Below, piece by piece: positions 8,617 through 16,673 of a DNA stretch of 28,083 nt. The notes under the pieces are model-generated. The model had not been told where the DNA came from. It searched no databases and was given only the letters and a program-made list of their open reading frames with translations. The stretch comes from GSA-30 sp036568765 (lineage in GTDB: Bacteria > Pseudomonadota > Gammaproteobacteria > Xanthomonadales > Rhodanobacteraceae): contig NZ_DATCRY010000158.1 in assembly GCF_036568765.1 (NCBI RefSeq), forward strand, positions 1-28,083, given 5' to 3'. The position numbers and the translations under genes were made by a program. The first letter of the stretch is position 1, and each line of letters starts with the position of its first letter.

Positions 8617-8636
8617 AAATCATCGAGTTATGATTT
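8617..8636. promoter_or_regulatory. Candidate LysR operator palindrome
   Basis: AAATCAT at 8617-8623 and ATGATTT at 8630-8636 form a perfect 7-bp inverted repeat with a 6-bp spacer. It lies in the 119-bp gap between the divergent SDR and LysR genes, 30 bp upstream of the LysR start. LysR-type regulators usually bind imperfect dyads of this kind in such gaps; binding here is inferred. Confidence 0.5.
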
Positions 8637-8666
8637 GAGTGTTCATTTCTGACGAACAATAGACTC

Positions 8667-9581
8667 ATGAACGCAACCGATGCCATGCAGGCGTTTATCC
8701 GTGTCACCGAGCTGGCGAGCTTTACCCGCGCCGCCGAAAGCCTGGGCCTGCCCAAGGCCAGCGTATCGGTGGCAGTCCGGCAACTCGAGAACCGGCTGGG
8801 CACGCAGTTGCTGCACCGGACCACGCGTCAGGTACAACCGACCCTGGACGGCCAGGCGTTCTATTCACGCTGTAAAGCGCTGCTGGCGGACCTGGACGAA
8901 CTCGAGTCGATGTTCCAGCACGACAAGCGCAGCCTGCGCGGACGCCTGCGCGTGGATATGCCGATCAGCGTGGCCAATCGAACCGTGATCCCGAAATTGC
9001 CCGAGTTCCTTCGCGATCACCCGCAGCTGGAAATCGAGTTGAGCAGCACCGACCGCAGAGTCGACCTGATTGCCGAGGGCTTCGATTGCGTCTTGCGCGT
9101 CGGTACGCTGGACGACTCCAACCTCGTCGCCCGCAAGCTGGGCAGCCTGCGTATCGTCAATTGCGCCAGCCCGGACTACCTTCATCGCTACGGCATACCG
9201 CGCACCCTGGACGACCTGACGCGACACCGCATGGTCCACTACGTCAACACGCTAGGCAGCAAACCGCTGGGCTGGGAATACCGCGACGGCCCGACATATC
9301 GTTGCATTCCGATGGCCGGCGGCATCACGGTCAACAACACCGAGGCTTATGAGGCGGCCTGTCTGGCCGGACTCGGCATCGTCCAGGCGCCGGTAAGCGG
9401 CGTGCAACCGCTGCTGGATAACGGCACGCTGGTGGAAATCATGGCCGACTATCGCGCCGAGCCCATGCCGATGTCGCTGGTCTACGCGCGCCGCCACAAT
9501 CTGCCGCGGCGCACGCAAGTGTTCATGAACTGGCTGGCGGAGCTGCTGGCGCCATGGCTGGAAGACCGTCCCCTCGCATGA
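8667..9581 (+). CDS. LysR-family transcriptional regulator
   Basis: The 304-residue protein has the standard layout: an N-terminal winged helix-turn-helix (about residues 5-62, recognition region FTRAAESLGLPKASVSVAV), a linker helix, and a periplasmic-binding-protein-like effector domain to about residue 295. The sequence style (LHRTTRQVQPT, FxRVTELASF) resembles the CrgA/DhcR-like group, which often controls a neighbouring oxidoreductase. It probably autoregulates and controls the divergent SDR gene. No good Shine-Dalgarno precedes ATG 8667. The effector is unknown. Confidence 0.9.
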   Translation: MNATDAMQAFIRVTELASFTRAAESLGLPKASVSVAVRQLENRLGTQLLHRTTRQVQPTLDGQAFYSRCKALLADLDELESMFQHDKRSLRGRLRVDMPISVANRTVIPKLPEFLRDHPQLEIELSSTDRRVDLIAEGFDCVLRVGTLDDSNLVARKLGSLRIVNCASPDYLHRYGIPRTLDDLTRHRMVHYVNTLGSKPLGWEYRDGPTYRCIPMAGGITVNNTEAYEAACLAGLGIVQAPVSGVQPLLDNGTLVEIMADYRAEPMPMSLVYARRHNLPRRTQVFMNWLAELLAPWLEDRPLA

Positions 9582-9638
9582 AAACGTACGAGCCGCCCCC
9601 ATATCGGGATGTGAAAGACAGTGACCAGAGAGAAGACC

Positions 9639-10913
9639 ATGAGCGATGCACGTCCGCATGTCGTGATCCTCGGTGGCGGCTTCGGCGGATTGGCCGCCGC
9701 ACGCGAACTGGCGAAGGCGCCGGTACGCATTACTTTGATCGACCGCCGTAACCACCACGTATTCCAACCGCTGCTCTATCAGGTCGGCACCGCCGGCCTT
9801 TCCGCCCCCTCCATCGCTGCGCCGTTGCGGCGGATCCTGCGCAAGCAAACCAACGTCACCGTCTTGATGGATGAGGCACGCGGTGTAGACACCGCCGCCA
9901 AACAGGTGCGGCTGCCGCAGGGAAGTCTCGATTACGACTTTCTGATTGTCGCCACCGGGGCGACCCATGCGTATTTCGGGCATGACCAGTGGGCACAGCT
10001 CGCTCCGGGGCTGAAAACGCTCGACGATGCATTCGTCATACGCCGCCGCATATTGCTCGCCTTCGAACATGCCGAGCGCGAAGACGACCCCGCGAAACGC
10101 CAGGCATGGCTGAATTTCGTGATCGTCGGTGCGGGCGCTACCGGCGTGGAGTTGGCCGGCGCATTGGCCGAGATCGCAAGGCACACGCTGCCGCGCGAAT
10201 TTCGCCGCAGCGATCCTCGCAAAGCCAATGTACTGCTGGTGGAGGCCGGCCCACGGGTGTTGGCCGGCTTCGACGAAGCACTTTCGGCGAAAGCCCGCAC
10301 ACAACTGGAACGGCTGGGTGTGCAGGTGCGTACCGGCATGGCGGTCAGCGCCATCGACGAACACGGCGTATCGCTTGGCAACGAGCGGATCGAAGCACGT
10401 ACCGTACTATGGGCTGCCGGTGTGGCCGCTTCACCACTGGGCGCCACGCTCGGCGCGCCGACAGACCGTGCCGGCCGCGTGCAGGTCACGCCCGATCTCA
10501 GCCTGCCCGGTCACCCGGAAATATTTGTCATCGGCGACTTGGCCACCGTCACCCAGCCCCACGGCAAACCTGTGCCTGGCGTCGCCCCGGCCGCCAAGCA
10601 GATGGGCCGCCATGCCGGACGCTGCGTGCGCGCACGTATCGCCGGCCAGGCAGGCGATATACCGTTCCGTTACCGCGACGCCGGTTCCCTCGCCACCATC
10701 GGCCGCATGGCTGCCGTAGCCCAGTTCGGCAAGCTCAAGGTCTCCGGCCTGCTGGCCTGGTGGATCTGGCTGGTGGCACACGTCTATTTCCTCATCGGCT
10801 TCCGCAATCGTCTGGTTGTGCTGGTCGACTGGGCGTGGGCGTACTGGACCTACGAGCGCTCCGCGCGCATCGTGACCGGCCACGACGGCGAACCCAAGTC
10901 ACCGGGCACATGA
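9639..10913 (+). CDS. ndh: Type II NADH dehydrogenase (NDH-2)
   Basis: This is a single-subunit, non-proton-pumping NADH:quinone oxidoreductase at the inner face of the cytoplasmic membrane. The 424-residue protein has the FAD-binding GGGFGG (12-17), FQPLLYQV and TAGL motifs typical of NDH-2, the NADH-binding GAGATGVELAG (164-174), and the second FAD contact VIGDLATV followed by APAAKQMGRHAG. A hydrophobic, Trp-rich C-terminal segment (about 370-405) would anchor it to the membrane. ATG 9639 is chosen because it directly precedes the Rossmann strand and is preceded by GAGAGAAG; an in-frame GTG at 9621 would add six residues. It starts 57 bp after the LysR gene. Confidence 0.93.
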   Translation: MSDARPHVVILGGGFGGLAAARELAKAPVRITLIDRRNHHVFQPLLYQVGTAGLSAPSIAAPLRRILRKQTNVTVLMDEARGVDTAAKQVRLPQGSLDYDFLIVATGATHAYFGHDQWAQLAPGLKTLDDAFVIRRRILLAFEHAEREDDPAKRQAWLNFVIVGAGATGVELAGALAEIARHTLPREFRRSDPRKANVLLVEAGPRVLAGFDEALSAKARTQLERLGVQVRTGMAVSAIDEHGVSLGNERIEARTVLWAAGVAASPLGATLGAPTDRAGRVQVTPDLSLPGHPEIFVIGDLATVTQPHGKPVPGVAPAAKQMGRHAGRCVRARIAGQAGDIPFRYRDAGSLATIGRMAAVAQFGKLKVSGLLAWWIWLVAHVYFLIGFRNRLVVLVDWAWAYWTYERSARIVTGHDGEPKSPGT

Positions 10914-11001
10914 CGAACCTTATCTGGACCCTTCACTGATTCCTTCCCGCGGAGATGCCAAAATGGCGTGTCTCCCTTCACACAAATACGGATTGACGAT
11001 C

Positions 11002-11955
11002 GTGGCTTCCCAACTCGAACAACTGCGCCAGTACACCACCGTAGTCGCCGACAGCGGCGACATCGAGGCGATTGCCCGCTACAAGCCGGTCGACGCAACT
11101 ACTAATCCTTCGTTGTTGCTCAAAGCCACGGACGTGCCCAGCTACGCGCCATTGCTGGATGAGGCCGTTGCATGGGCCAAGTCCAAGAGCAATAACCGCG
11201 AGCAGCAGATTGTCGACGCCTGCGATCACCTCGCTGTCAGCGTGGGACGCAAGATTCTCGAACTGGTGCCCGGTCGTGTATCGACCGAAGTCGATGCACG
11301 CCTCTCGTTCGATACAAATGCCAGCATCGCCAAGGCCGAACGCCTGATCGGCATGTATGAAGATGCCGGCATCAGTCGCGATCGCGTATTGATCAAGCTG
11401 GCCTCCACCTGGGAAGGCATTCGCGCTGCCGAGCAATTGCAGAAACGCAACATCAACTGCAATCTCACGCTGTTATTCTCGTTCGAGCAGGCAGTGGCTT
11501 GCGCCGAAGCCGGCGTGTTCCTGATCTCGCCCTTCGTGGGCCGTATCTACGATTGGTATGTCGCCAATACCGACACCAAGTCTTTTGCCCCGGACGAGGA
11601 TCCGGGTGTGAAGTCGGTACGCCGCATCTACGACTGGTACAAGCTGCACGGCTTCGAGACCATCGTGATGGGCGCGAGCTTCCGCAATATCGGGCAGATC
11701 CAGGCTCTGGCCGGTTGCGATCGCCTGACCATCAGCCCCGACTTGCTGCAAAAGCTCGACGACGAGCAAGGTGAGTTGCCACGCAAGTTACAGGACAACG
11801 GCAAGCGTGAGCCGAAGACGCCGAAGATCGGCGAAGCCGAATTCCGCTGGGGTAACAACGAAGATGCCATGGCAACTGACAAGCTGGCTGATGGCATCCG
11901 CAAATTCGCGGTGGATCAACGAAAGTTGGAGAAGTTGCTAGCGGCCAAGCTATAA
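11002..11955 (+). CDS. tal: Transaldolase, TalB type
   Basis: Transaldolase moves a dihydroxyacetone unit from sedoheptulose-7-phosphate to glyceraldehyde-3-phosphate in the non-oxidative pentose phosphate pathway. With the GTG start at 11002 the protein has 317 residues, the same as E. coli TalB. The catalytic residues then fall at the same numbers: D17 (VVADSGD), E96 (STEVDAR) and the Schiff-base lysine K132 (LIKLASTWEG). An upstream in-frame ATG at 10963 has a better ribosome site (GGAG, 8 nt spacing) and would add 13 residues with no counterpart in TalB, so the true start is uncertain. A strong terminator follows at once. Confidence 0.95.
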   Translation: MASQLEQLRQYTTVVADSGDIEAIARYKPVDATTNPSLLLKATDVPSYAPLLDEAVAWAKSKSNNREQQIVDACDHLAVSVGRKILELVPGRVSTEVDARLSFDTNASIAKAERLIGMYEDAGISRDRVLIKLASTWEGIRAAEQLQKRNINCNLTLLFSFEQAVACAEAGVFLISPFVGRIYDWYVANTDTKSFAPDEDPGVKSVRRIYDWYKLHGFETIVMGASFRNIGQIQALAGCDRLTISPDLLQKLDDEQGELPRKLQDNGKREPKTPKIGEAEFRWGNNEDAMATDKLADGIRKFAVDQRKLEKLLAAKL

Positions 11956-11964
11956 GAGACGAAA

Positions 11965-11990
11965 AGCCGGCCTATGGCCGGCTTTTTTTT
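11965..11990 (+). terminator. Rho-independent terminator of tal
   Basis: A perfect 8-bp GC-rich stem, AGCCGGCC (11965-11972) and GGCCGGCT (11976-11983), closes a 3-nt loop and runs into eight T residues (11983-11990). It begins 9 nt after the tal stop codon. Confidence 0.93.
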
Positions 11991-12129
11991 GGGAGCCCAC
12001 CTGAAATTCGCGCACCGGATTCCGGCGCAGCGCAACTTTTTTCCGCATTAATGACCACGCCTATCTCGCGGTAAAGGGCAAAACTTCCCGACGCTTTTCC
12101 AAAACCATGGCTGCCTCATATGACCTAGC

Positions 12130-12152
12130 TTGTCACTGCAATAGCAGGACAA
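12130..12152 (+). promoter_or_regulatory. Hairpin in the leader of the Ig-like protein gene
   Basis: TTGTC-A-CTGC-AATA-GCAG-GACAA forms a 9-bp stem with one bulged A. It ends 14 bp before the strong AGGAGG ribosome site at 12167-12172. It might affect mRNA stability or be an operator; nothing decides between these. Confidence 0.35.
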
Positions 12153-12180
12153 ATCACTAGCCAAGCAGGAGGCAAATCCC

Positions 12181-13896
12181 ATGAGCCCGACAGATAAAGA
12201 CCCTCCTTTTTACCCATATTCCGCAGAATTTCTCCGCTCCCCGGATAGCACGTCGCTCTGTACGACGTGCGGTAAAGACGATGTCTGGCTTATTCCTGTT
12301 CGCATCACTTATTACACCGGCGCCCCCCTGGCTCAGGATTCGCCGGTTCAAATGTGGGATGACACCTGGCTGGACGATAACGCCATCAGCACGCAGATTG
12401 CGGACGAGAACGGCATTGCGCTGTTTCCCTGGCCCTGCTCTAAATATAAGAGGTTCAGCGGCCAGATCCGGTTCCCTAGCGTCCGCTACTGGGGCGATCT
12501 CGGATACGCCGTTGTCGGCGAAGCGACCTATCGGATCTATCGCGATCTTTGGACTGCGCCATTGCAAACGCAAGTCATGTGGCCACCTGCCAGGGCGGTT
12601 CTTCCACGTGACTCGCGAATAATCATAAGCATCTACCACACGCTTCGTAATGGGCTGCACCCGTGGCCAGATAACAATCCGGCCTTCCCTTCTCTCATTT
12701 GGGAGTGTTCCGCCGCACAGGCCGAGCTTACCCCTTTGCCTGACCAGGGAAGGCTTGCCGATGGTCAGCCGAATCTGATCAGACGCGCTGAACTCAGGAT
12801 TCCGGCAAACGCCTCGATCCAGGAAGATGCGCTGAGTATCACGATACGTCCCCAGGATCCCGACTCATCGCTTGAGCCTGTCACCGTCTACTGGCGAGTA
12901 GCCAGCGCCCTTCCGGCGAGGCAGCTGTACATTACACCGGCATTAGACGCGACTATTCAGCCGGTTAACTGCGCGATGATCGTCACCGCGACATTAGTGG
13001 ACGAGGATCGCCAGCCGGTATCCGGGCAAGCCGTACGCTGGTCGTGGCAGCGAGGCTTGTTGGCTCCTCCTGAGCCTCTAGGCAAAGGCATCACCGACGC
13101 AAACGGCCAGACTCGCGCTAAATTGACGATTCACAATGGCGTCAATTTCGGTGACATCCTGGTCGCTACCAGCGGTAGCCTGCGAGTGAGCTGTCCGATT
13201 ACTTTTAATGCCAAGGCCGGGGCACTCCCAACCGACTGCAAGATGCTTGACCCGACACCTGACTCGCAACTGTCGATAGAACAACCCCACCCGGTACAAG
13301 GGGCGTATCGATTCGCGGAGCGTGAACTGGCGAAGGGAAAGAAGGTGACCTGGTCCACCGATCCCTATACCGATGCGGTGTCTTTTCTACCCGCTATCGT
13401 CGATGCACCATGGAGTGGATTTCCTCTGGTCAGCGTCGACTTTCAAGCAACCGCGGGCGCGAAGGGGCTTACCGTCGCGCTGCTGGCTGTCTCACCCAAT
13501 CCCTTAGCTCCCCATGGCATGGACGTCATGCGGGTTGAAGGCATTCAATTTGCTGCCGCCGCGGACAGCGAGCTCTTGATCGAATACCCCCAGAACGGGG
13601 CGTCGCTCACTTTAGGAAAGCCGCTGACCGCTAAGGCGATCTTTGTGGACAAGGCGGGAGCACCGATTAAACACGTGAAAGTGACATGGCGTTGGGAGAA
13701 TGGCAGCGCTGGGGCCGACCTTCCAACAGTCGACCCGGCGACACAGGAAACCGATGCCAGCGGCGTCAGCGAAGTGACCATTCAAGCGAATACCTTAGTG
13801 ACTGCCGATCTGCGCGCAACCGCCACGGATCCGGGTACGGGCGCACCGTGCGAAGCGCTGGCCCGCCAGGTGGGGTTTTTTATCGGCGAGCAGTGA
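12181..13896 (+). CDS. Hypothetical protein with Ig-like (Big_1-type) repeats
   Basis: I do not recognise this 571-residue protein as a named family. Two regions read as bacterial Ig-like beta-sandwiches, about residues 245-345 (VTATLVDEDRQPVSGQAV, then TDANGQTRAKL) and 463-568 (LTAKAIFVDKAGAPIKHV, then TDASGVSEVTI). A weaker third copy may lie near 34-115 (ADENGIALF). The D-x-x-G turn before the last strands is typical of Big_1 domains of intimin/invasin-like adhesins. Unlike those, there is no signal peptide, membrane segment or lipobox. A CTTC pair (C27, C30) precedes the first repeat. ATG 12181 has a perfect AGGAGG 8 nt upstream. The gene uses more AT-ending codons than its neighbours and stands alone between tal and the efflux operon, suggesting acquisition. 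Confidence 0.75.
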   Translation: MSPTDKDPPFYPYSAEFLRSPDSTSLCTTCGKDDVWLIPVRITYYTGAPLAQDSPVQMWDDTWLDDNAISTQIADENGIALFPWPCSKYKRFSGQIRFPSVRYWGDLGYAVVGEATYRIYRDLWTAPLQTQVMWPPARAVLPRDSRIIISIYHTLRNGLHPWPDNNPAFPSLIWECSAAQAELTPLPDQGRLADGQPNLIRRAELRIPANASIQEDALSITIRPQDPDSSLEPVTVYWRVASALPARQLYITPALDATIQPVNCAMIVTATLVDEDRQPVSGQAVRWSWQRGLLAPPEPLGKGITDANGQTRAKLTIHNGVNFGDILVATSGSLRVSCPITFNAKAGALPTDCKMLDPTPDSQLSIEQPHPVQGAYRFAERELAKGKKVTWSTDPYTDAVSFLPAIVDAPWSGFPLVSVDFQATAGAKGLTVALLAVSPNPLAPHGMDVMRVEGIQFAAAADSELLIEYPQNGASLTLGKPLTAKAIFVDKAGAPIKHVKVTWRWENGSAGADLPTVDPATQETDASGVSEVTIQANTLVTADLRATATDPGTGAPCEALARQVGFFIGEQ

Positions 13897-13928
13897 CGCC
13901 CAAGGCCAAATGAGGGTTGGCGGAACGC

Positions 13929-13950
13929 GCACTGAGGGCAGTCTCAGTGC
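13929..13950. terminator. Hairpin between convergent genes
   Basis: GCACTGAG (13929-13936) and CTCAGTGC (13943-13950) form a perfect 8-bp stem with a 6-nt loop, 32 bp after the stop of the Ig-like protein gene. A second stem (CTCCTC...GAGGAG, about 13976-13998) follows. Neither has a T-run, so they are only possible transcription ends for the convergent Ig-like gene and efflux operon. Confidence 0.4.
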
Positions 13951-14041
13951 ATCGCAATAGCGCAGCCAATGCTTCCTCCTCTGCAGCCGCTGAGGAGAAA
14001 GTTGGATTGAGGGATAACGCCAGTCCCGAAAAAGAAGAAAC

Positions 14042-15505
14042 CTATTTGGTCTCAGGCTTCTTCTTCCACGCATCGGCCAATGCATCCGTCGACCAGCCGC
14101 CACCCAAGGCGCGGATCAACTGCACGCTCGAGCGCAACTGTTGCGTATCGAGACCGAGCAAGCTGCGCTGCGCATCGAGCGCGGTCGTCTGCGCCTGCAC
14201 CACATCGAGATAACCGACGGCACCCTGCTTGTAGCGATCCATGGCCAGATCCAGCGAGTGCTGCGCGGCATCGGCAGCATCCTTCTGGTCGACCAGCGCG
14301 GCGCTCAGACGATCGATCTGGGCAAGATTGTCCTCGACCTGTGCAAACGCATTGAGCACGACACTACGGTACTTCGCGCCAGCTTCTTCGGTAGCCGCCT
14401 TGGCCGCGGCTACCTGGGCCTTGCGCCGGCCGCCATCGAAGATATCCATCAGGATGTTCGGACCGAATGCCCAGATACGATTCGGCGTCGACAACAGGCT
14501 ACCGTAGACGTCGCTCTGGTAGCCGCCTTGCACGCTCAGACCCAGCGACGGAAAGTACGCCGCACGTGCCACGCCGATCTCGGCATTGGCTGCGGCGGTA
14601 CGCCGCTCGGCTGCGGCAATATCGGGGCGACGCTGCAGCAAGGTCGACGGCACCGAGGCCGGCACGGCCGGCAGCGGAATCGCCTTCGTCTCGGGCTGGA
14701 TACTGAACGTCGAGGGTGTCTCGCCGACCAGCACTGCAATCGCATGCTCGACCAGAGCGCGCTGCGCCTGGGTCTGCGAATACTGCGACTTCACCGTCGA
14801 CAACTGCGTCTGCGCACGCGCCACATCCAGGCCAGAGACGATACCGCCCTGATGCAACGTCTGGGTCAATTGCAGCGCCTTGGCAAAGGCATCGGTGCTC
14901 TGCCGCAGCAAGTCGAGTTGCTGATCGAGTCCGCGCAGCACGACATAACTATCGGCCAATTGTGCCTGCAGGCTGAGCTGCGCCGAAGCCAGGTCGGCCG
15001 CCGATGCGATCGCCTGATCCTTGCTCGCAGTCACCGCGTTGCGTACGCGGCCCCACAGATCCACTTCATAGTCGACTTCACCGACCGCGGTGAACGAGTT
15101 GTACCAGGCCGGCGAGGTCGCGCCACGCAACGGCTTGGTGTCGGATTCACGATCGCGCTGGCCGTTGCCGGCCACGCCGACTTGCGGAAACAGGTCGGCG
15201 CGCGTCTGGCGATAGAACGCCTGCGACTGCTCGAAGTGCGCAAGCGCAGCCTCGAGGTCGGCGTTATGCGCCAGCAGGCGCTGCTGCAGATCGTCCAGCT
15301 GCGGATCGCCGTAGACCTTCCACCAACCGTCGCGCGGCAGTTGATCGGAGGGTTGCGCCGGCACCCATGGACCTTGTTGCTGGGCAGGCTCCTTGTAGTG
15401 GTCGGCGACGGGCGCCTCGGGCACTTTGTACGTCGGCGCAAGCGAGCAGCCGGCCAGTGCCGCCGACACTGCCAGAGCCAGCGCGAAATCAAGCCTTCTT
15501 TTCAT
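14042..15505 (-). CDS. RND efflux outer-membrane lipoprotein (NodT/OprM type)
   Basis: This is the outer-membrane channel of a tripartite efflux pump. The 487-residue protein has a lipoprotein signal with lipobox LAGC (C20), then SLAPTYKVPEAP, the usual N-terminus of NodT/OprM proteins. Two TolC-like OEP repeats follow, with long amphipathic helices; LLQRRPDIAAAERRTAAANAEIGVARAAYFPSL in the second half is diagnostic. ATG 15505 lies inside the end of the membrane-fusion gene (17-bp overlap), implying coupled translation. It is the last gene of the RND operon. Confidence 0.93.
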   Translation of the reverse strand: MKRRLDFALALAVSAALAGCSLAPTYKVPEAPVADHYKEPAQQQGPWVPAQPSDQLPRDGWWKVYGDPQLDDLQQRLLAHNADLEAALAHFEQSQAFYRQTRADLFPQVGVAGNGQRDRESDTKPLRGATSPAWYNSFTAVGEVDYEVDLWGRVRNAVTASKDQAIASAADLASAQLSLQAQLADSYVVLRGLDQQLDLLRQSTDAFAKALQLTQTLHQGGIVSGLDVARAQTQLSTVKSQYSQTQAQRALVEHAIAVLVGETPSTFSIQPETKAIPLPAVPASVPSTLLQRRPDIAAAERRTAAANAEIGVARAAYFPSLGLSVQGGYQSDVYGSLLSTPNRIWAFGPNILMDIFDGGRRKAQVAAAKAATEEAGAKYRSVVLNAFAQVEDNLAQIDRLSAALVDQKDAADAAQHSLDLAMDRYKQGAVGYLDVVQAQTTALDAQRSLLGLDTQQLRSSVQLIRALGGGWSTDALADAWKKKPETK

Positions 15506-16673
15506 TGGGCTTATCCGCCGTCTTTTCCGCAATCTTCACCGCATCGCCATCGGCCAGGCCGTCCGGCGGGCTCTCGATCACGCGATCGCCCTTATCCAGG
15601 CCCGTGCCGATCTCCACGTTCTTGCCGAAGTCGCGCGCAATGGTGACCTTCTTGAACGCAACCTTGTTGTCCGCACCCACCACGGCCACACGCAGGCCTT
15701 GGTTATCGAAGACCAGCGCGCTGGCCGGCACGCGCAGCGCGGTGGCGCTGATCGGCAGGTCGAACCTTACGTTGGCGAACGCACCGGGCATGAGTTGATT
15801 GTCGGCGTTGTCGACAGACAACTGCACCAGGGTCGAACCCGAAGCCGCGTTCACGGCTTGCGCGGACGATTCCACCGTCGCCTTGAACACCTGACCCGGG
15901 TGCTCGGGCACGGTCAACGCCGCCACGGAGCCCGGCTTGATGGAGGGCACATAGTTCTGCGGTACCTGCACGTAGACGCGCAGCTTGCGCACGTCCGACA
16001 CGGTGAAGAGTTCCTGCCCGGGTGCGCCGCCGATATTGATCAACTGACCGACATCGGTATTGCGGGCGGTGACGATACCGTCGAATGGCGCAATGATGCG
16101 TGCGAACGCCTTTGTCGCTTCGAGGCGATCCAGATTGGCTTTGGCCGCGTTCGTCAGCGCCGTCTTTGCGGTCAGGTCGCCGGTCTTTTCATCGACTTCC
16201 TGCTTGGAGACCGAATCCGAACCCAGCATCGCCTGCCAACGTTTGGCGGTGATCGCAGCCAGATCCTGATTGGCCTTGGCACTGGCGTAGTCGGCCTTGG
16301 CCTGGAGCAATTGCTGATCGAGGTCGGGCGTGTCGATCTCGCCGAGCAACTGCCCGGATTTCACCGGCGTGCCGATATCGACTTTCCAATCCTTCAGGTA
16401 ACCGTTGATGCGCGCGAAGATCGGTGCGCGCGCGTACGCTTCCAGGCGACCGGGCAACTCGAGACCGTTACCGGCTTTACCCGGTTCCGGATCGACCACG
16501 CCCACAGTGGGAATGGCCTGCTCGTCGGTCCAGTTCTTGAGCTTGTGCGCATCGGTCGCGCGCGTGGTCACGCCGATAGCGACGATGCCGACCGCCAGGA
16601 TGACGCCGATGACCCCGGCCAGGCGCAGCTTGCGCGGATGGGTGGGCGTGGGAGTTTTGAATTCAGACGACAT
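15489..16673 (-). CDS. RND efflux periplasmic adaptor (membrane-fusion protein)
   Basis: The adaptor links the inner-membrane RND pump to the outer-membrane channel. The 394-residue protein has one N-terminal membrane segment (about residues 17-35), a split biotinyl-lipoyl-like domain (GRLEAYARAPIFARINGYLKDW, then IIAPFDGIVTARNTDVGQLI), an alpha-hairpin between the halves, and beta-barrel and membrane-proximal domains. ATG 16673 has GGAGAG upstream and overlaps the end of the RND gene by 11 bp; the frame extends to 16790 within the RND gene without support. Order and overlaps show one operon: pump, adaptor, channel. Confidence 0.94.
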   Translation of the reverse strand: MSSEFKTPTPTHPRKLRLAGVIGVILAVGIVAIGVTTRATDAHKLKNWTDEQAIPTVGVVDPEPGKAGNGLELPGRLEAYARAPIFARINGYLKDWKVDIGTPVKSGQLLGEIDTPDLDQQLLQAKADYASAKANQDLAAITAKRWQAMLGSDSVSKQEVDEKTGDLTAKTALTNAAKANLDRLEATKAFARIIAPFDGIVTARNTDVGQLINIGGAPGQELFTVSDVRKLRVYVQVPQNYVPSIKPGSVAALTVPEHPGQVFKATVESSAQAVNAASGSTLVQLSVDNADNQLMPGAFANVRFDLPISATALRVPASALVFDNQGLRVAVVGADNKVAFKKVTIARDFGKNVEIGTGLDKGDRVIESPPDGLADGDAVKIAEKTADKPNEKKA

